From contig NC_057862.1 in the NCBI RefSeq assembly GCF_019393635.1, forward strand, positions 676,388,314 through 676,452,313: a DNA stretch of 64,000 bases. The letters are read 5' to 3'. Both the position numbers and the translations under genes were made by a program. The notes under the pieces were generated by a model. That model was not told the origin of the DNA. It did no database searches and was given only the letters and a program-made list of their open reading frames with translations. Origin of the DNA: Dromiciops gliroides (lineage: Eukaryota; Chordata; Mammalia; Microbiotheria; Microbiotheriidae). Shown here in pieces: positions 46,317 to 58,424 of the stretch. Each line of letters opens with the position of its first letter. Position 1 is the first letter of the stretch.

Positions 46317-46379
46317 AAAACTGATTGCATTAAAATTCTTTTCTTAAAAACAAAACTGAAGATGTTTCTGATTCAGTTT

Positions 46380-46520
46380 TTTTGTTTTGTTTTGTTTTGT
46401 TTTGGTGAGGCAATTGGGGTTAAGTCACTTGCCCGGGGTCACACAGCTAGTAAGTGTTAGGTGTCTGAGGCCAGATTTGAACTCAGGTCCTCCTGACTCC
46501 AGGGCCAGTGCTCTATCCGC
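46380..46520 (-). mobile_element. Young SINE lacking its head
   Basis: The reverse copy stops at CTCTATCCGC. TGATTCAGTTTT flanks both sides, so the head was lost at insertion. The tail is a (TTTTG)n run. Confidence 0.9.
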
Positions 46521-46845
46521 TTGATTCAGTTTTAATAATTAATAAAATAAAATATTTTTTAAAAATTTGAGAACCTTGCTTTATACACAAAAATATATAA
46601 CTAATAATAGACAGATACCCATCCACTTTAGTTGTTTAAAATCTATAAAGGACTAGAATTTCTGAATTAAATAGCTTAAATCTTATACTTGCATCTCACT
46701 ATAGCAATTTTGGTCACATAAAAGAAGAGGGACAAAAGCTCTCAGGGAATATAGCTTCTCTTAACTTCATGTCCATTCCAGGCAGAAGTTATATAAATAG
46801 CCAAGTGCATTGGGCCAGGCTTAAAACCAGCCAGCTGGTATCACC

Positions 46846-47815
46846 TCACACCTATCAGAGTGGCAAATATAACAAAAAAGGAAATTATCGGATGTTGGAG
46901 GGGATGTGGGAAAGCTGGGATGTTAATCCACTGTTGGTGGAGTTGTGAATGGATTCAACCATTCTGAGGAGGAATTTGGAACTATGCCCAAAGGGCTATA
47001 GAACTGTGTATATCCTTTGATCAGAGATATCACTGCTAGGTTCATATCCCAAGGACATCCCCAAAAAGAGAAAAAGACCAATTTGTACAAAAATATTTAT
47101 GGCAGCTCTTTCTGTGGTGGCTAAGAATTGGGAATCAAAGGAATGGTTGAATAAACTGTGGTTTATGATTTTTTTTTGTTTTTGTTTTTTTAGTGAGGCA
47201 ATTGGGGTTAAGTGACTTGCCCAGGGTCACACAGCTAGTAAGTGTTAAGTGTCTGAGGCCAGATTTGAACTCCAGGGCCGATGCTCTATCCACTGCGCCA
47301 CCTTGCCGCCCCTGTGGTATATGATTGTGATGGAAAATTATTGTGCTATAAGAAATGGCAGGCAGGACAATTTCAGAAATGCTTGGAAAGACTTATATGA
47401 ACTGATGTACAGTGAAGTGAGCAGAACCATGAGAACATTGTGCACAGTGACAGCAAAAGTGGTTGATAAAGAACAGTGAATGACTTAACTGTTCTCAATG
47501 ATACAATGATCCAAGACAATCCCAAAGGACTATTGATGAGACATACTATCCACCTCCAAAGAAAGAAGTGTTATGGATTGAACACAGGCTGAAGCATGCT
47601 GTTTTTCACTTCTTTTCATTTTTTCCTTTTATTCAAGTTTTGTTATACAAAATGACTAATATGGATGGTAATGTTTTATATAATTGCACATGTATAACCC
47701 ATGTCTGATTGCTTACCACCTCAGGGAGAGAGGAAGGAAGGGAAGGAGGGATAGAATTTGGAACTCAAAACTTTAAATACAAATGTTTATTATCTTAAAA
47801 AATAAATAAATCAAA
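46846..47815 (+). mobile_element. L1 3' end (ORF2 tail and 3' UTR) with nested SINE
   Basis: The order of words matches the end of mammalian L1 ORF2: GGTATCACCTCACACCTATC, GGATGTGGGAAAG, CCACTGTTGGTGGAG, TTCAACCATTCTGAGG, CCCAAAGGGCTAT. A marsupial-type 3' UTR follows (GCACATGTATAACCCATGTC, GGGAGAGAGGAAGGAAGGGA) and an A-rich end. A minus-strand SINE interrupts it at 47171-47312. It is truncated at 5'. Confidence 0.85.
47171..47312 (-). mobile_element. Young SINE nested in the L1 3' end
   Basis: Flanked by TGTGGTTTATGATT and TGTGGTATATGATT. Part of the middle is deleted. Confidence 0.92.
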
Positions 47816-48727
47816 CCAGCCAGGTGGGATAGTTTCCATTCCATGCATCACATTGGGAAATTGAGTCAGGAGAATCCTACCTTAGCCCTTGCCAAAAGTT
47901 GTTTTACCAGCCAGTTTATGCATGTAAAATCCCATAGGGTTGCTGACATCATGGATGATTGGCTAAGTAGCCCTGATAATCATACCTGGAGTTAGACTCA
48001 AACAGTTAACAGTCATAAGATCTTAAACAGCAAGTTCCAATAACCAGTGCAGCAGGTGAATTCACCTCTCAAGGATCACACATCCTAGATTGCAAGCATT
48101 AACTGTAGTCTCACATTGGTCACAATAAGATATTCATCATGGAACAAAACCCACAACTCATCTTCATATATTTGTACTTATGCTAAGCAGGTGCTCTTTA
48201 TCCCTAAGTTAATATTACACAAATGATTTTGCTTTAAGATGCTTAATAACAAACAACAAAAGACTTGGGATGGGATGTTTAAATAATCCCAAATTGTATT
48301 CAGAGAACAGATTAGACAATGTTTCATATAATAGTATATAATAAACTATATTCAGTTATTAACTTTATAGATACACTTATTTATTCTTATATATGCATGT
48401 TTATATGTATAAACATAGGATACTGCCCTCAGAATTCCTTTAAACAATGGGAACATCGTTAAAGTTGACTTGTAACTAGTTTGCATGCATTTCTATACAT
48501 GTTCTCATTCCAGATTAAATAACAAACATAGGTTAACTCAGATTTCCCATTAGGGTAACATAAGATATCTCATAAGGTAATATTATTCACCAACATAACT
48601 GATTACTGAAATCCCATTCCTTAAAACAAGAGCAAAAGAAGTTCTTGACTTTAAACCTACAACTTAACAAATTCACATCTTTGATTCACAAGCTTGTTTA
48701 CTTTTGTCTAATTATACTCACATTATT

Positions 48728-48889
48728 TTTTGTGTGTTTGTTTGTTTGTTTTTAGTGAGGCAATTGGCGTTAAGTGACTTGCCCAGGGTCACACAGCTAG
48801 TTAGTGTTAAGTGTCTGAGGCTGGATTTGAACTCAGGTACTCCTGAATCCAGGGCCAGTGCTCTATCCACTGCGCCATCTAGCTGCCCA
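48728..48889 (-). mobile_element. Young SINE
   Basis: Flanked by ATACTCACATTATTTT on both sides. The tail contains a TTTG repeat. Confidence 0.94.
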
Positions 48890-49023
48890 TATACTCACAT
48901 TATTTTGAAAGACTGAGATACTTCAGGAATTGCATTTTATACATTTGATAAATTCAAGCACCAATTTAGCCATTTCTTAGACCATAGAATGATAACAGAT
49001 TCGGATCAAAATGGCAAGATTGG

Positions 49024-49165
49024 GGGCAGCTAGGTGACACAGTGGATAAAGCACTGGCCCTGGATTCAGGAGGACCTGAGTTCAAATCCAGCCTCAGACA
49101 CTTGACACTTACTAGCTGTGTGACCCTGGGCAAGTCACTTAAGCCTCACTGACCTGGCAAAAACC
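49024..49165 (+). mobile_element. Young SINE
   Basis: AAAATGGCAAGAT lies on both sides. The tail is CAAAAACC-rich. Confidence 0.93.
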
Positions 49166-49910
49166 AAAAACAACAAAATGGCAAGATCATTCCTATTTGC
49201 AGCTCATTACAGTAATTCAGATGATTTGGCATCCAGTTAATAACTAATTGATTATTACAATGGCAAACTTTCGCTTTGTCTACCCTGATAAAAGGTGGAC
49301 AGGTTTTCCAGTGTGGGAATGTCCAACCTTTCCCAAGTTACTCACCTACCTTATTCCCAGGGACAAATGTGCCAGATATTGACTAGTTTTAGATCTCAGT
49401 TGTTGCTTCCTTTGACTGCTGACTGAAAGTCCAAAAAGACTTTTCAGGATCCCAGAAAAACTTTTCCCTCTGACAATAAAGTCTAACCACAGTAAGTTTG
49501 GACATAATTGTTCAAAATATCAGCATCAAAATATTGCAATACCTAAGCTTACAAATAAGATTTAGTAGGCATTCTAGAAATCACACAAAATATCTTTTAC
49601 TTAAACATACAAACAAGCTTTTACAAAAAAAATTGACTTAAATGTTTCTTCCTAAAATTATTTCCCTTTCTTAAAAACAGCTTAAAACTTATCCTGATGT
49701 TAAGAGGAATAATAAATTTCTAGAATGCCAGATATTTCTTATTCAACCTTAAGGCAAAAATAAATCTTTAAACTGGAATTTATCAAAATTAATCTGGTGT
49801 AAAATGTCTTCAAGTAACATAAATAGTTTTCACAGTACTATCACAAATAAGTTCCTAATTACCACATATTTCTAAGTACCAGCCCCCTCTCATCAAAATG
49901 GGGAGGAGTG

Positions 49911-50070
49911 GGGGCAGCTAGATGGCGCAGTGGATAGAGCACTGGCCCTGGATTCAGGAGGACCTGAGTTCAAATCCAGCCTCAGACACTTAACACTTAC
50001 TAGCTGTGTGACCCTGGGCAAGTCACTTAACCCCAATTGCCTCACTAAAAAATTAAAAATTAAAAAAAAA
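49911..50070 (+). mobile_element. Young SINE
   Basis: GGGGGCAGCTAGATGGCGCA head, full body, and an (A)nTT-type tail. Confidence 0.92.
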
Positions 50071-50221
50071 TTAGGGAATCTCTAGGGCTGAGTCAGGTGC
50101 TTCTGCCTTGTGCATCCTGTCCACCCTTAGAGCTGCTGTGGGCTGCACTCCTTGAAACCCCACCTCATCATTCCCTCCTTTTCACACACAGTTTTCAATG
50201 ATTACTTTTCAGTTTTCACAT

Positions 50222-50876
50222 TATGCCTCAAATTACAGTACTTCAGAAGTGAGCAGAACCAGGAAAACCTTGTACACAGTAACAGCAACATTGTGCAATG
50301 ATCAACTGTGATAGACTTGGCTCTTCTCAGCAATACAATGATCCAAGATAATTCCAAAAGACTCATGATGGAAAATGCTCTCCAAATCCAGAAAAAAGAA
50401 TTGTGGAATCTGAATGCAGATTGAACCATACTGTTTCTACTTTTTGTTTTTGTTTTTTTCTTTTTTGAGGTTTTCCCCTTTTGTCCTGATTCTTCTTTTG
50501 CAACCTGACTAATGAAGACATATGTTTGATGTGATTGTACATATATAACCTATATCAGATTGTTTTCTGTCTTGGGGAGGAGGGAGGGAAGGGAGGGAGG
50601 GAGAAAAGTTTGGAACTCAAAATCTTATGAAAACAAATGTTGAAAACTATCTTTACATGTAACTGGAAAATCATAAAATACTTTTTTGTTTGTTTTTTGT
50701 TTTTTTAGTGAGGCAATTGGGGTTAAGTGACTTGCCCAGGGTCACACAGCTAGTAAGAGTCAAGTGTCTGAGGCCAGATTTGAACTCAGGTCCTCCTGAA
50801 TCCAGGACTAGTGCTCTATCCACTGAGCCACCTAGCTGCCCCCAATAAAATACTTTTAAGATTAAAAAAATAAAAA
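50222..50876 (+). mobile_element. L1 3' UTR fragment with nested SINE
   Basis: It shares GTGAGCAGAACCAGGAAAAC, TATAACCTATATCAGATTG and the purine stretch GGGAGGGAAGGGAGGGAGGG with the other L1 tails here. A minus-strand SINE at 50688-50843 sits in the A-rich end and duplicates ATAAAATACTTTT. Confidence 0.8.
50688..50843 (-). mobile_element. Young SINE nested in the L1 tail
   Basis: Flanked by ATAAAATACTTTT on both sides. The tail is TTTG-rich. Confidence 0.93.
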
Positions 50877-51053
50877 TTACAGTACTTCAAAATATTAGAA
50901 CACAAGGTCAGTGGGGCTGATAAAATAACCTAACAGTTTTCAACCAGATCAAGTCTTTGTCGCTAGTTTTGTTTACTTCTCTTTCAAGATAAGGAGCTGT
51001 TTTGAGTATTCAGTTTCCAAGCCCCATTCCCTATGCAATGCCAAGGTGCATCT

Positions 51054-51092
51054 CATAAAGAATCACATAAAGAATCACATAAAGAATCACGT
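51054..51092. repeat. 12-base tandem repeat CATAAAGAATCA
   Basis: About three and a half copies, nearly perfect. Confidence 0.9.
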
Positions 51093-51394
51093 AAACTCCT
51101 AGCTGGCTTGCCAAAACTGTAAGGGCCAAAATTTGATATACAGAGCGTTATTTGGGTGACTCGCCTTAATATTGGGGTCCTGGAAATATGAGGGACCTTT
51201 TAGGCTCACCCTCCCCTCTGAACTGCCCTTTTTATACATGTCTCCTGTGGTTCAAAAACCCCAAACTACTTATATCTCTCATAGTTCCCCATGAAGCCTT
51301 TATTATTTGTCTTTCCACATCTTCTAACATGGACTACATAATTTTCCTGTTCCTGTTTAGTCACATTGCAGACTGTAAGGCCAGTTCTCAAGAT

Positions 51395-51811
51395 TGAAAT
51401 CCCCTTCTTCCTAAATGGGAAGGAAACCAGAGAAAGACAACACCTATAAAATTTAAGAAAGGTTTTTATTAAGCAGGGAAGAAAAGAAGACTTTAACATG
51501 TTCCATGGGTATTATCCAACCTATGCTGAATAGGACACCAGGTGTGGGTTGATAAATATAAACAAAGGCAGGTAAAGAAAGCATCCTTGGTGATAAGCAG
51601 TTTCAAGGCTTGAATTGGAGATGGCTTGATGAGGAGATCTCTCAAAAAACAGGAGAATTCTGAGAGCCCCATAACCAAAGTTGGGGGAGAGCTGGAGACA
51701 AAAAGACCATAAACAGGATATGTTCATTGTCCCATAACTTGCAGTCAGATCAATCTTTGGAAGATAGGGATGTATCTTGAAAGTCCATAAACCACCATGA
51801 CCAAATAGTTC
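51395..51811 (-). mobile_element. LTR-like repeat, copy B
   Basis: About 420 bases that recur at 44022-45411 in the same orientation. On the minus strand it starts TGAACTATT and contains AATAAA in GCTTAATAAAAACC. It looks like a solo or 5' LTR of an old retrovirus fossil. Confidence 0.55.
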
Positions 51812-52019
51812 AGGATCTGCTTCAATGCTGATGTGAGTTTAATTGGCTTCAGGGTTACTAATTGTCTAATGAGGTTTACTGTGGTCACTGAAAAGGATTG
51901 TTGGTGTGTTGGCCAATGCAGTTGTTCTGATAACCAGAATAATTGGGGGATTCAAGTAAATCAAGGTATCCATTTTCACACTTGCTTGGGGAGGTAGGTG
52001 GGAGAGAAGGGAAGGAGGG

Positions 52020-55000
52020 TGTTAAGGGTTAAAATTCTAGCTAAACTGTCTAAAATATCTAATGAGTGGTCGCCAATCAATTACAAGCTTTAGCAAGAGT
52101 TAGACTTTTAAGCATTTATTAAGGAGAATAAGAATTTGGTAAAGAGAGAGAGAAAGGCCTAGATTCCTATCTATTAAAGGGAGAGCACATTTCTAGCTCC
52201 CTTCTCCGCCAGCGTCCTCAGGAAAAAGACCCAGAGTCAACGCCAGTCTCTTCCTTCCTCCTCCCACTAGTCTGCGTCACTTCCTCCCCGCCAAAGAAAA
52301 GACTCCTGGTCTTGCCCTCAAAGACCTTCGCTTCATGGGCAGAACTCTTCTACAGTAAGTATCCAGCAGGTGGCGTCATTCCAATCGTTACAGTCCCCCC
52401 TGTTGTTCCTCAAGAAACAAAATGTTTCCTTGACGGAACAGTAAAAAGAATACAATAACTATTGCTAACTAATAATATGTGAACGACAATATAGAAAAGG
52501 AAGAGAGGAAAGTTTTGTCCAGAGGGGCGATTTTTTTTTTTGTCCTCATGAACCAACGCTTTGACATTAGTCTTGCAAAGGGAGGGCCTCTGCAGAGAAT
52601 ACATGTTACAGATGGTGTATATTATAACAGAAAGAGAAAAAAACAACAAAAACAACAAATCAAAACTGTTCATTTAAAGTCTCCGAAAGTCTTTTCTCAG
52701 ATGTCCTCTAGGTGTAGTAGTGGAATGGAAGTCTTTTCAGGGGTTGATGTGTGGATGCTGGTAATCAGCCAGGAAAATTTCCTACAAAATTGAGCTTAAC
52801 ACAACTTTAAAATAGCTTTGTCAATAATCAAATCAAACAATGAAAGTTCTCAAAAACATGTCTAAGGGAATTCATAATCTTAGTTGTTACACATGAAACA
52901 TATAATAAAACAAAATTGAAACATTCTTTAAAATTATAATATTACTGAGAAGACAATTGCTGTGATATTAAACTTTAAAAATAATTTTTATCTTTGTTTC
53001 ATCACTTTTTGCATCATCTGCCTAATTATCCTCATGCCATTATGAGAAATTAGAAAATCTAATATAATTGGTAACAGGTGTCAAGGCCAAATTCAACACT
53101 GTATTTATCATGACACCTGAGATAATTATGGGGGTTACCATAAAAGAACAGAGAAATGATGGGATATGAGCATTCCCACACTTGAGCAATATGTACTGCC
53201 CATACAGTATGCCAGGCTTAAAATAGGTGGATGGAATATACGTCCATGCCACCGAACATATTGGAGGAAACTGAGTCAGACTTAATCAGATCCATGGGAT
53301 TAAGATGTCCATGGCATCAGGCATATAGGAGGGAGCATAGAAGCCAGGTGTAGAAGTGAGATGGGTGGGATGAATACTTCCAGCCATCTGTACAATATTG
53401 TGGGGAAAAATAAAATAAAATATTAAACCAAGAGAATCCAACCTCAACATTTGTCAAAAGCCGTTCTCTCGGCCATACCTTGACTTCATGCATGTCTCCC
53501 CTCATGTGACAGTTCAGTGTCTGCTCTTGCATGTATTCCTCTTGTGATTGGATGGCACCTTGGCCAACTGGCATCTGATAACTCAGAATAAAGGCAATTA
53601 ATGTCTTAAATGATAAGTTCCCATAATCCAAGTCTCATATGGATTTAAAATTGAGGATAATAAATGATTGCAAAAAATGTGAATACATCTTGACTCAGAA
53701 CACAATATATAATTATGCAACAATTTCAAATAATACCCCTTTTTTTTACTTAGTATACAATTTCTTTTTTGAAAAATCATAACATTTAAATATAAGTTAA
53801 ATCACAACACAATCTCAAAGAAAACTTTTACAAATGTTCCCCTCTTTTTTTTTTTTTGGAATATGCTTATCAAAAATAATACTTCTAGAATCAATTTACA
53901 CTTGCCATGGCAACCAATTTGCCAGGGAAATGCTTTAAAGAAAGAGTTTGATCAAATAATCAGTTGAGGAAAAAAATAACAAAAACAAACAACTCAGATT
54001 ATGGGAGCACAATACTCCTAGAATTAACATTGTATTATGAAATCAAAACCATCTTGCAATTTTTCAAAATTAGATAGATAAACGAATAGAAGAAAATACA
54101 CATGGAACAATAAAAGACAATGAAATTCAAACTAAGGAAGTCTAAATGAATGTGAACTTAATAAGAATATTATAAAATATAAACTTGATCACATGACTAT
54201 TGTAAAAGCTTAAGTATAAAACACAATCTCAAAAGCATGAAACTCTCTATGAAAATAAACCCATACCATTAATTTCAAAATGTATATGTAATAGCATAGA
54301 AATCCTATGTAACCTCTGAACTGATACTATTACTCTGAGTGAATTCAGAACATTTTTGATTCCGATATCTAAAATCCCCAATACTCATATCAATACCTTG
54401 CTGCTTACTTCTACATTTCTGTAAAATATATACCCTTCCATGGCAAAAGAAGCGGAGTCTTGAACTATGGTGATGATTGTCATTCTCATTCAGCTTAAGT
54501 TTTTCTTCTTTAACCCCTCTATATTGTCTGTCAGTCTTTTCACCATACAAATGCTTTATAAGATTACTAATTAAAGACAAAAGCAGGTTAGCAAAATTAT
54601 GAACAAAACGAGCATATCTGGAATTTAAAGAGTTTTCTAAGGTTGTCTCAGAAGCACAGCCAGGCTGGGGAAGGGCTGAGCCTGAAGCTGCAAATGCAGG
54701 TAGAAAAAGTTGAGCATGCGCATCAGATCTCTGGACTTCCCAGGCAGGGGAAGCTATGGGCTTGGCCATAGGAGGAGTAGAGGGTGGGGTCTGGAGAGGA
54801 GGGGAGGGACCAGAGCAATTTGAATCAGACTTGATTTTGAACTCAGGCCTGGATTCCTCTTCCCCCACTTTGCCTCCAGGTGCTAGGGGATTAAAAGCTT
54901 CTAGAGGGTGGGTCATTGCCTCCAGGCATGCAAAATTAAAGCAACAATTACTGTTAGAACTGGGAAAAGCTGCGGGAATCTCTTCAGGTTTCTCTGAAAA

Positions 55001-55449
55001 AGCATGGTTGGGAGAGGGAGAGATATTTCCTTGTGTGAGTAAGTTGCTGGCTCTTTTAACAAAAATAAAAAGAAAAATAGAAAATCCACAAAAACAAAGC
55101 ATTAACATGATCTTATCTCCCATTTGTCTGGTTAAACAGACTAAAATCAAAAATAGGATAATTAGGGAGTTTAAAAGGTCCATTCGAAAAAATTTAAAGG
55201 AAAACACAGCCAGTACACCAGTACTTAGCAGTTAAAGGGAGAGCACATTTCTAGCTCCCTTCTCCGCCAGCGTCCTCAGGAAAGAGAGCGAGACTCAGTG
55301 CCAGTCTCTTCCTTCCTCCTCCCACTAGCCCGCGTCAGGAAGTGACGCCAAAGAAAAGACTCCTGGTCTTGCCCTCAAAGACCTTCGCTTCATGGGTGAA
55401 ACTCTTCTACAGTAAGTCTCCAGCAGGTGGCGTCATTCCAATCATTACA
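52020..55449 (-). mobile_element. Endogenous retrovirus fossil (LTR - internal remnant - partial LTR)
   Basis: The right end carries a partial LTR (55232-55449) and the left end a full LTR (52020-52392) of about 373 bases, clearly alike over the shared part and starting TGTAAC/TGTAAT on the minus strand. The full LTR has an AATAAA and ends in CA. A purine-rich tract lies directly before it on the minus strand, as expected for the 3' LTR. The 2.8 kb internal part is far too short for a provirus, AT-rich, and broken in many places. It holds one 300-codon open stretch at 54305-55207 that I cannot assign to a domain. The element sits inside an L1 3' tail, which continues on both sides. The LTR divergence suggests moderate age. 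Confidence 0.75.
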
Positions 55450-55490
55450 AGGGAGAAAAATTGGGAAATCAATCTTATAAAATGAATGTT

Positions 55491-55640
55491 GAGGGGGCAG
55501 CTAGGTGGCGCAGTGGATAGAGCATCTGCTCTGGATTCAGGAGGACCTGAGTTCAAATCCAGCCTCAGACACTTGACCCTTACTAGCTGTGTGACCCTGG
55601 ACAAGTCACTTAACCCTCATTGCACCACCCCAAAAAAATG
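55491..55640 (+). mobile_element. Young SINE nested in the split L1 tail
   Basis: AAATGAATGTTGA lies on both sides, which is L1 sequence duplicated on insertion. Confidence 0.94.
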
Positions 55641-55657
55641 AATGTTGAAAACTATCT

Positions 55658-56187
55658 ACATGGGGTCTTAGGATAAATCAGAAGAAGTTTCTCCTGTGAA
55701 AAGCAAAACCAAAGATGACCAGATAACAAGACAGACATATCAATCTAGGAACTACTAAAGTTTAGATTGATCAACTAGATATCAGGACAGACATACCAAA
55801 GGAGTAAGGGGAGATAAAATTCTATAGCAGGAAAGTCAATCAGGTGTGGCTACTATCTGAGCAGAGCTAGGGGAACAGAGATAACTCCAAAGAACAGGAC
55901 CATCATTACAAAAAAATCTCCCTCCATTCTCAGGAATATGACAAGTTTTCCCCACCCCACCCCAAAAGGGAATGTCCAGTTTTTCAAATGGATACCCCAT
56001 CTATCCTCTATAAAAGTTTTTGCCTTCCCTCTGTTGGAAAAGGAGAATGTTTCTAAGTTCTCCTCCCCTTTAGGTGAAGTCTTAGAAGACTTCCTTCTTG
56101 GTAACCTACCCTAGGGCCAAACAAAACAAAACACTTTAATTCTAATTAGACTGTGTGAGAGTGTAATTCTTTATTGAGGAGTACCTC
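55658..56187 (+). mobile_element. Solo LTR-like fossil inserted in an L1 tail
   Basis: It has a TATA box at 56009-56015 and shares the terminal words GTGTAATTCTTT with the LTR family at 26768. The L1 tail words ACTATCT on the left and TACATGTAATTGG on the right flank it, so the insertion point is clear to within a few bases. It is a more diverged subfamily. Confidence 0.6.
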
Positions 56188-56347
56188 TATTTTTACATGT
56201 AATTGGAAACAAAAAAAATAAAGTATTATTTTTTTAAAAGGCAATGCGACTTTACTCCCCCCACCTCCCTGCTACACTCCTTGAGGGCAGGGACTTTTGT
56301 TTGCTGGTATTTAGATCCTCTGGCCTCACCACAAGGCCAGGAACATT

Positions 56348-56563
56348 GTCATTCAGTTGTTTCTGTCATGTCTGACTCTCCTTGACCCCATTGGGGTTTT
56401 CTTTGCAGAGGCATTAGAGTGGGTTGCCATTTTCTTCTCCAACTCATTTTACAGATGAGGAAACTGAGGCAAACAGGCTTGCCCAGGGTCACACAGCTAA
56501 TGTCTACGGTCACATTCGAACCCAGATCTTCCTGACTCTAGGCCCGATGCTCTGTCCCTGCAG
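56348..56563 (-). mobile_element. CORE-SINE with RTE-type tail
   Basis: Same layout as the copy at 35092, with GACCCCATTGGGGTTTTCTT and CAGATGAGGAAACTGAGGCA. Confidence 0.78.
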
Positions 56564-56865
56564 CAGGAGCATCATAAGCACTTAACTGATGCTTGCTGGC
56601 TGTGGGCTGGACTAAAACCATCCCCCAAATTTGACTGGCTCCGGGTTCTAAAGGATCACACTGTTGACAGGACTTTTCCTAAGGACAGAAGCTAAGCTGA
56701 CCCTGGGACCATAGAGGGCAATCCCAACTGAACTATAACTGTGCCCGAATGTCCCAGCCCTGCTACGACTAAGCCAACCTCATGCTGTGCACTGTGGGAG
56801 CCTCCATCAAGGTACCATTTCTTTCCGGCCTCAAACCCAGGCCACCCAACAGATTGGCCTCCCAC

Positions 56866-56868
<3 letters not shown>

Positions 56869-56902
<34 letters not shown>
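56869..56902. repeat. CA microsatellite
   Basis: A pure (CA)n run. Confidence 0.95.
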
Positions 56903-56907
<5 letters not shown>

Positions 56908-57019
56908 AGTATTCATGCTAACAAATGCAAAAATAAGCACTTAGCAATGCTAGATTATAGAATGCTGACCTTCCCCAAACCCATGCTCTTACCAACCCAG
57001 GAACATGCACGTGCAAAGC

Positions 57020-57400
57020 CTTATCACACACAAGCAACACATACAGCGTGCAAAGGGGCGTGGCCTGTACAACAAGCACACACATGCATACAGCAGACAA
57101 AGGTGTTCAAACGTGGCTTCTGCATACACAAGCATGTGTCTACCAAGCACACGTATGTGGTCACTGGGGCTACTTTATACATAGGCTCATACAGCATTCT
57201 AAGGTGTTCAAATGTGACCTCTCCATGCACAAACATGCGTTACCAAGAACATACATGCGATCACATGGGGCTACCTTACACACAGCCATGCATGTATGCA
57301 ACATGTCAAAGTGCCCATGTAGGCTGTTCAAACCCCTAAATTCACATGCGATGCCTACATACGTGGGTGCCTTTCGGTGCACACATAACCAGCAGACCGT
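57020..57400. repeat. Diverged tandem repeat, unit about 100-120 bases
   Basis: AGGTGTTCAAACGTG at 57101, AGGTGTTCAAATGTG at 57202 and AGGCTGTTCAAACCCC at 57321 head successive units. Each is followed by CATGCAC/CACAAGCATG-like words, TACCAAG and GGGGCTAC. A partial unit precedes. Confidence 0.7.
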
Positions 57401-58239
57401 CATGGGCTTGTACATCACCATGCAAACGTGCCGTGACACATGCATGCAGCCCACTCCGGGCCAGCCCAGCCCCCAGAGCTCCAGGGAGAGTTGACTCCCT
57501 TTTCTTCACCCTCCCTCTCTCCCTTCCTTCCTCCCATCTCGCACGGTCACGGAGGCCGCTCTGCTCATCCCTCCTGGCACTAACTCGGCCTGACATGCCC
57601 GTTGCACGAGGTGCCTCCCCCAGCAGCCGTTAGAAGCTGCCCGCTCCTTCAGTGGGTGCTAATTGGCTCTGTGATGGGCCTCGGGTCACCGCTCGGTCAG
57701 CCGTGGCTGATACTATCTCTCTGCCCAGCCCACAAAAGGTTCCACTGTCCACTCTGCTCAGGCCTCAGGTGGCCACTGACCCGTGAATGCGTGGCCACGT
57801 GGGACTGGGCCATGTGAGTCACTGAGATGACCCCCCCCCCAAAAAAAAACCTCACACGCCAGGAAATCAAGGAGGGGAAAGACAGCCGGGCTGGGGAAGA
57901 GAGCCAGTGTTAGCAAGAGGGCTCCTCCTGCCCCAACCCTCTCCTTTGTCATGCTGCCTAAAATCCCACCATAAGGGCTTCATTTCTTTCCACTTAGCAT
58001 CCCCCTCCCTGGCAGCCTCTTTAAAAATGTAGGCGCTGACCCAGGCAGATGCGTGCATAGGCCTGGCTTCATCTGAGAGTTTTTCCTCTGATGGGAAAAT
58101 TCAGGAGGCACCAAGAAGACACCGAGTGCCAGGCAAGAGAAGGAAAAGCAGCACTGCAGGGTGGTGAGGCAGGGAAGAAGTGTTCCAAGGAAGGAAGGAG
58201 AAGATCCAGACCCGAACTCTGATGGTTGGGCAGGAGAAA

Positions 58240-58390
58240 GCAGTGTAGTGTGGGGGGATTCGAACTCAGGACATCCAGGCTCAAGTTCAGATTCGGCCCT
58301 GGGCTATTCTGGTCCTCAGCTTCCCCATCTGTGAAATGGGAGGCTTGGCCTCCCAGCTCCCAAGCCTCTGGAACAAGATCTCTGGCATCC
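58240..58390 (+). mobile_element. MIR-like SINE
   Basis: GGGGGATTCGAACTCAGG and CTTCCCCATCTGTGAAATGG. Confidence 0.5.
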
Positions 58391-58424
58391 TCCAAAGATG
58401 GCTACAATCCCTCCTCCCCACCCC

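Larger units (their letters stand above)
47816..49910. other. AT-rich intergenic stretch
   Basis: It contains only the SINEs at 48728 and 49024. I can assign nothing else, and both strands are full of stops. Confidence 0.5.
51960..56230 (+). mobile_element. One L1 3' tail split into four pieces by three later insertions
   Basis: L1 tail pieces lie at 51960-52019 (CTTGCTTGGGGAGGTAGG and GGGAAGGAGGG), 55450-55490 (AGGGAGAAAAATTGGG to AATGAATGTTGA), 55641-55657 (ATGTTGAAAACTATCT) and 56188-56225 (TTACATGTAATTGGAAAC). Joined in this order they follow the normal L1 tail seen intact at 50560-50680. The separators are the retrovirus fossil, a young SINE and an LTR. Confidence 0.7.

Noticed and set aside
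46148-50070. tRNA genes suggested by A- and B-box matches
   Set aside because: All such matches fall in tRNA-derived SINE heads without a cloverleaf.
56782-57339. A 185-codon His/Thr/Cys-rich frame that resembles a metal-binding protein
   Set aside because: It is made by a CA microsatellite and the diverged tandem repeat and has no homologue I recognise.
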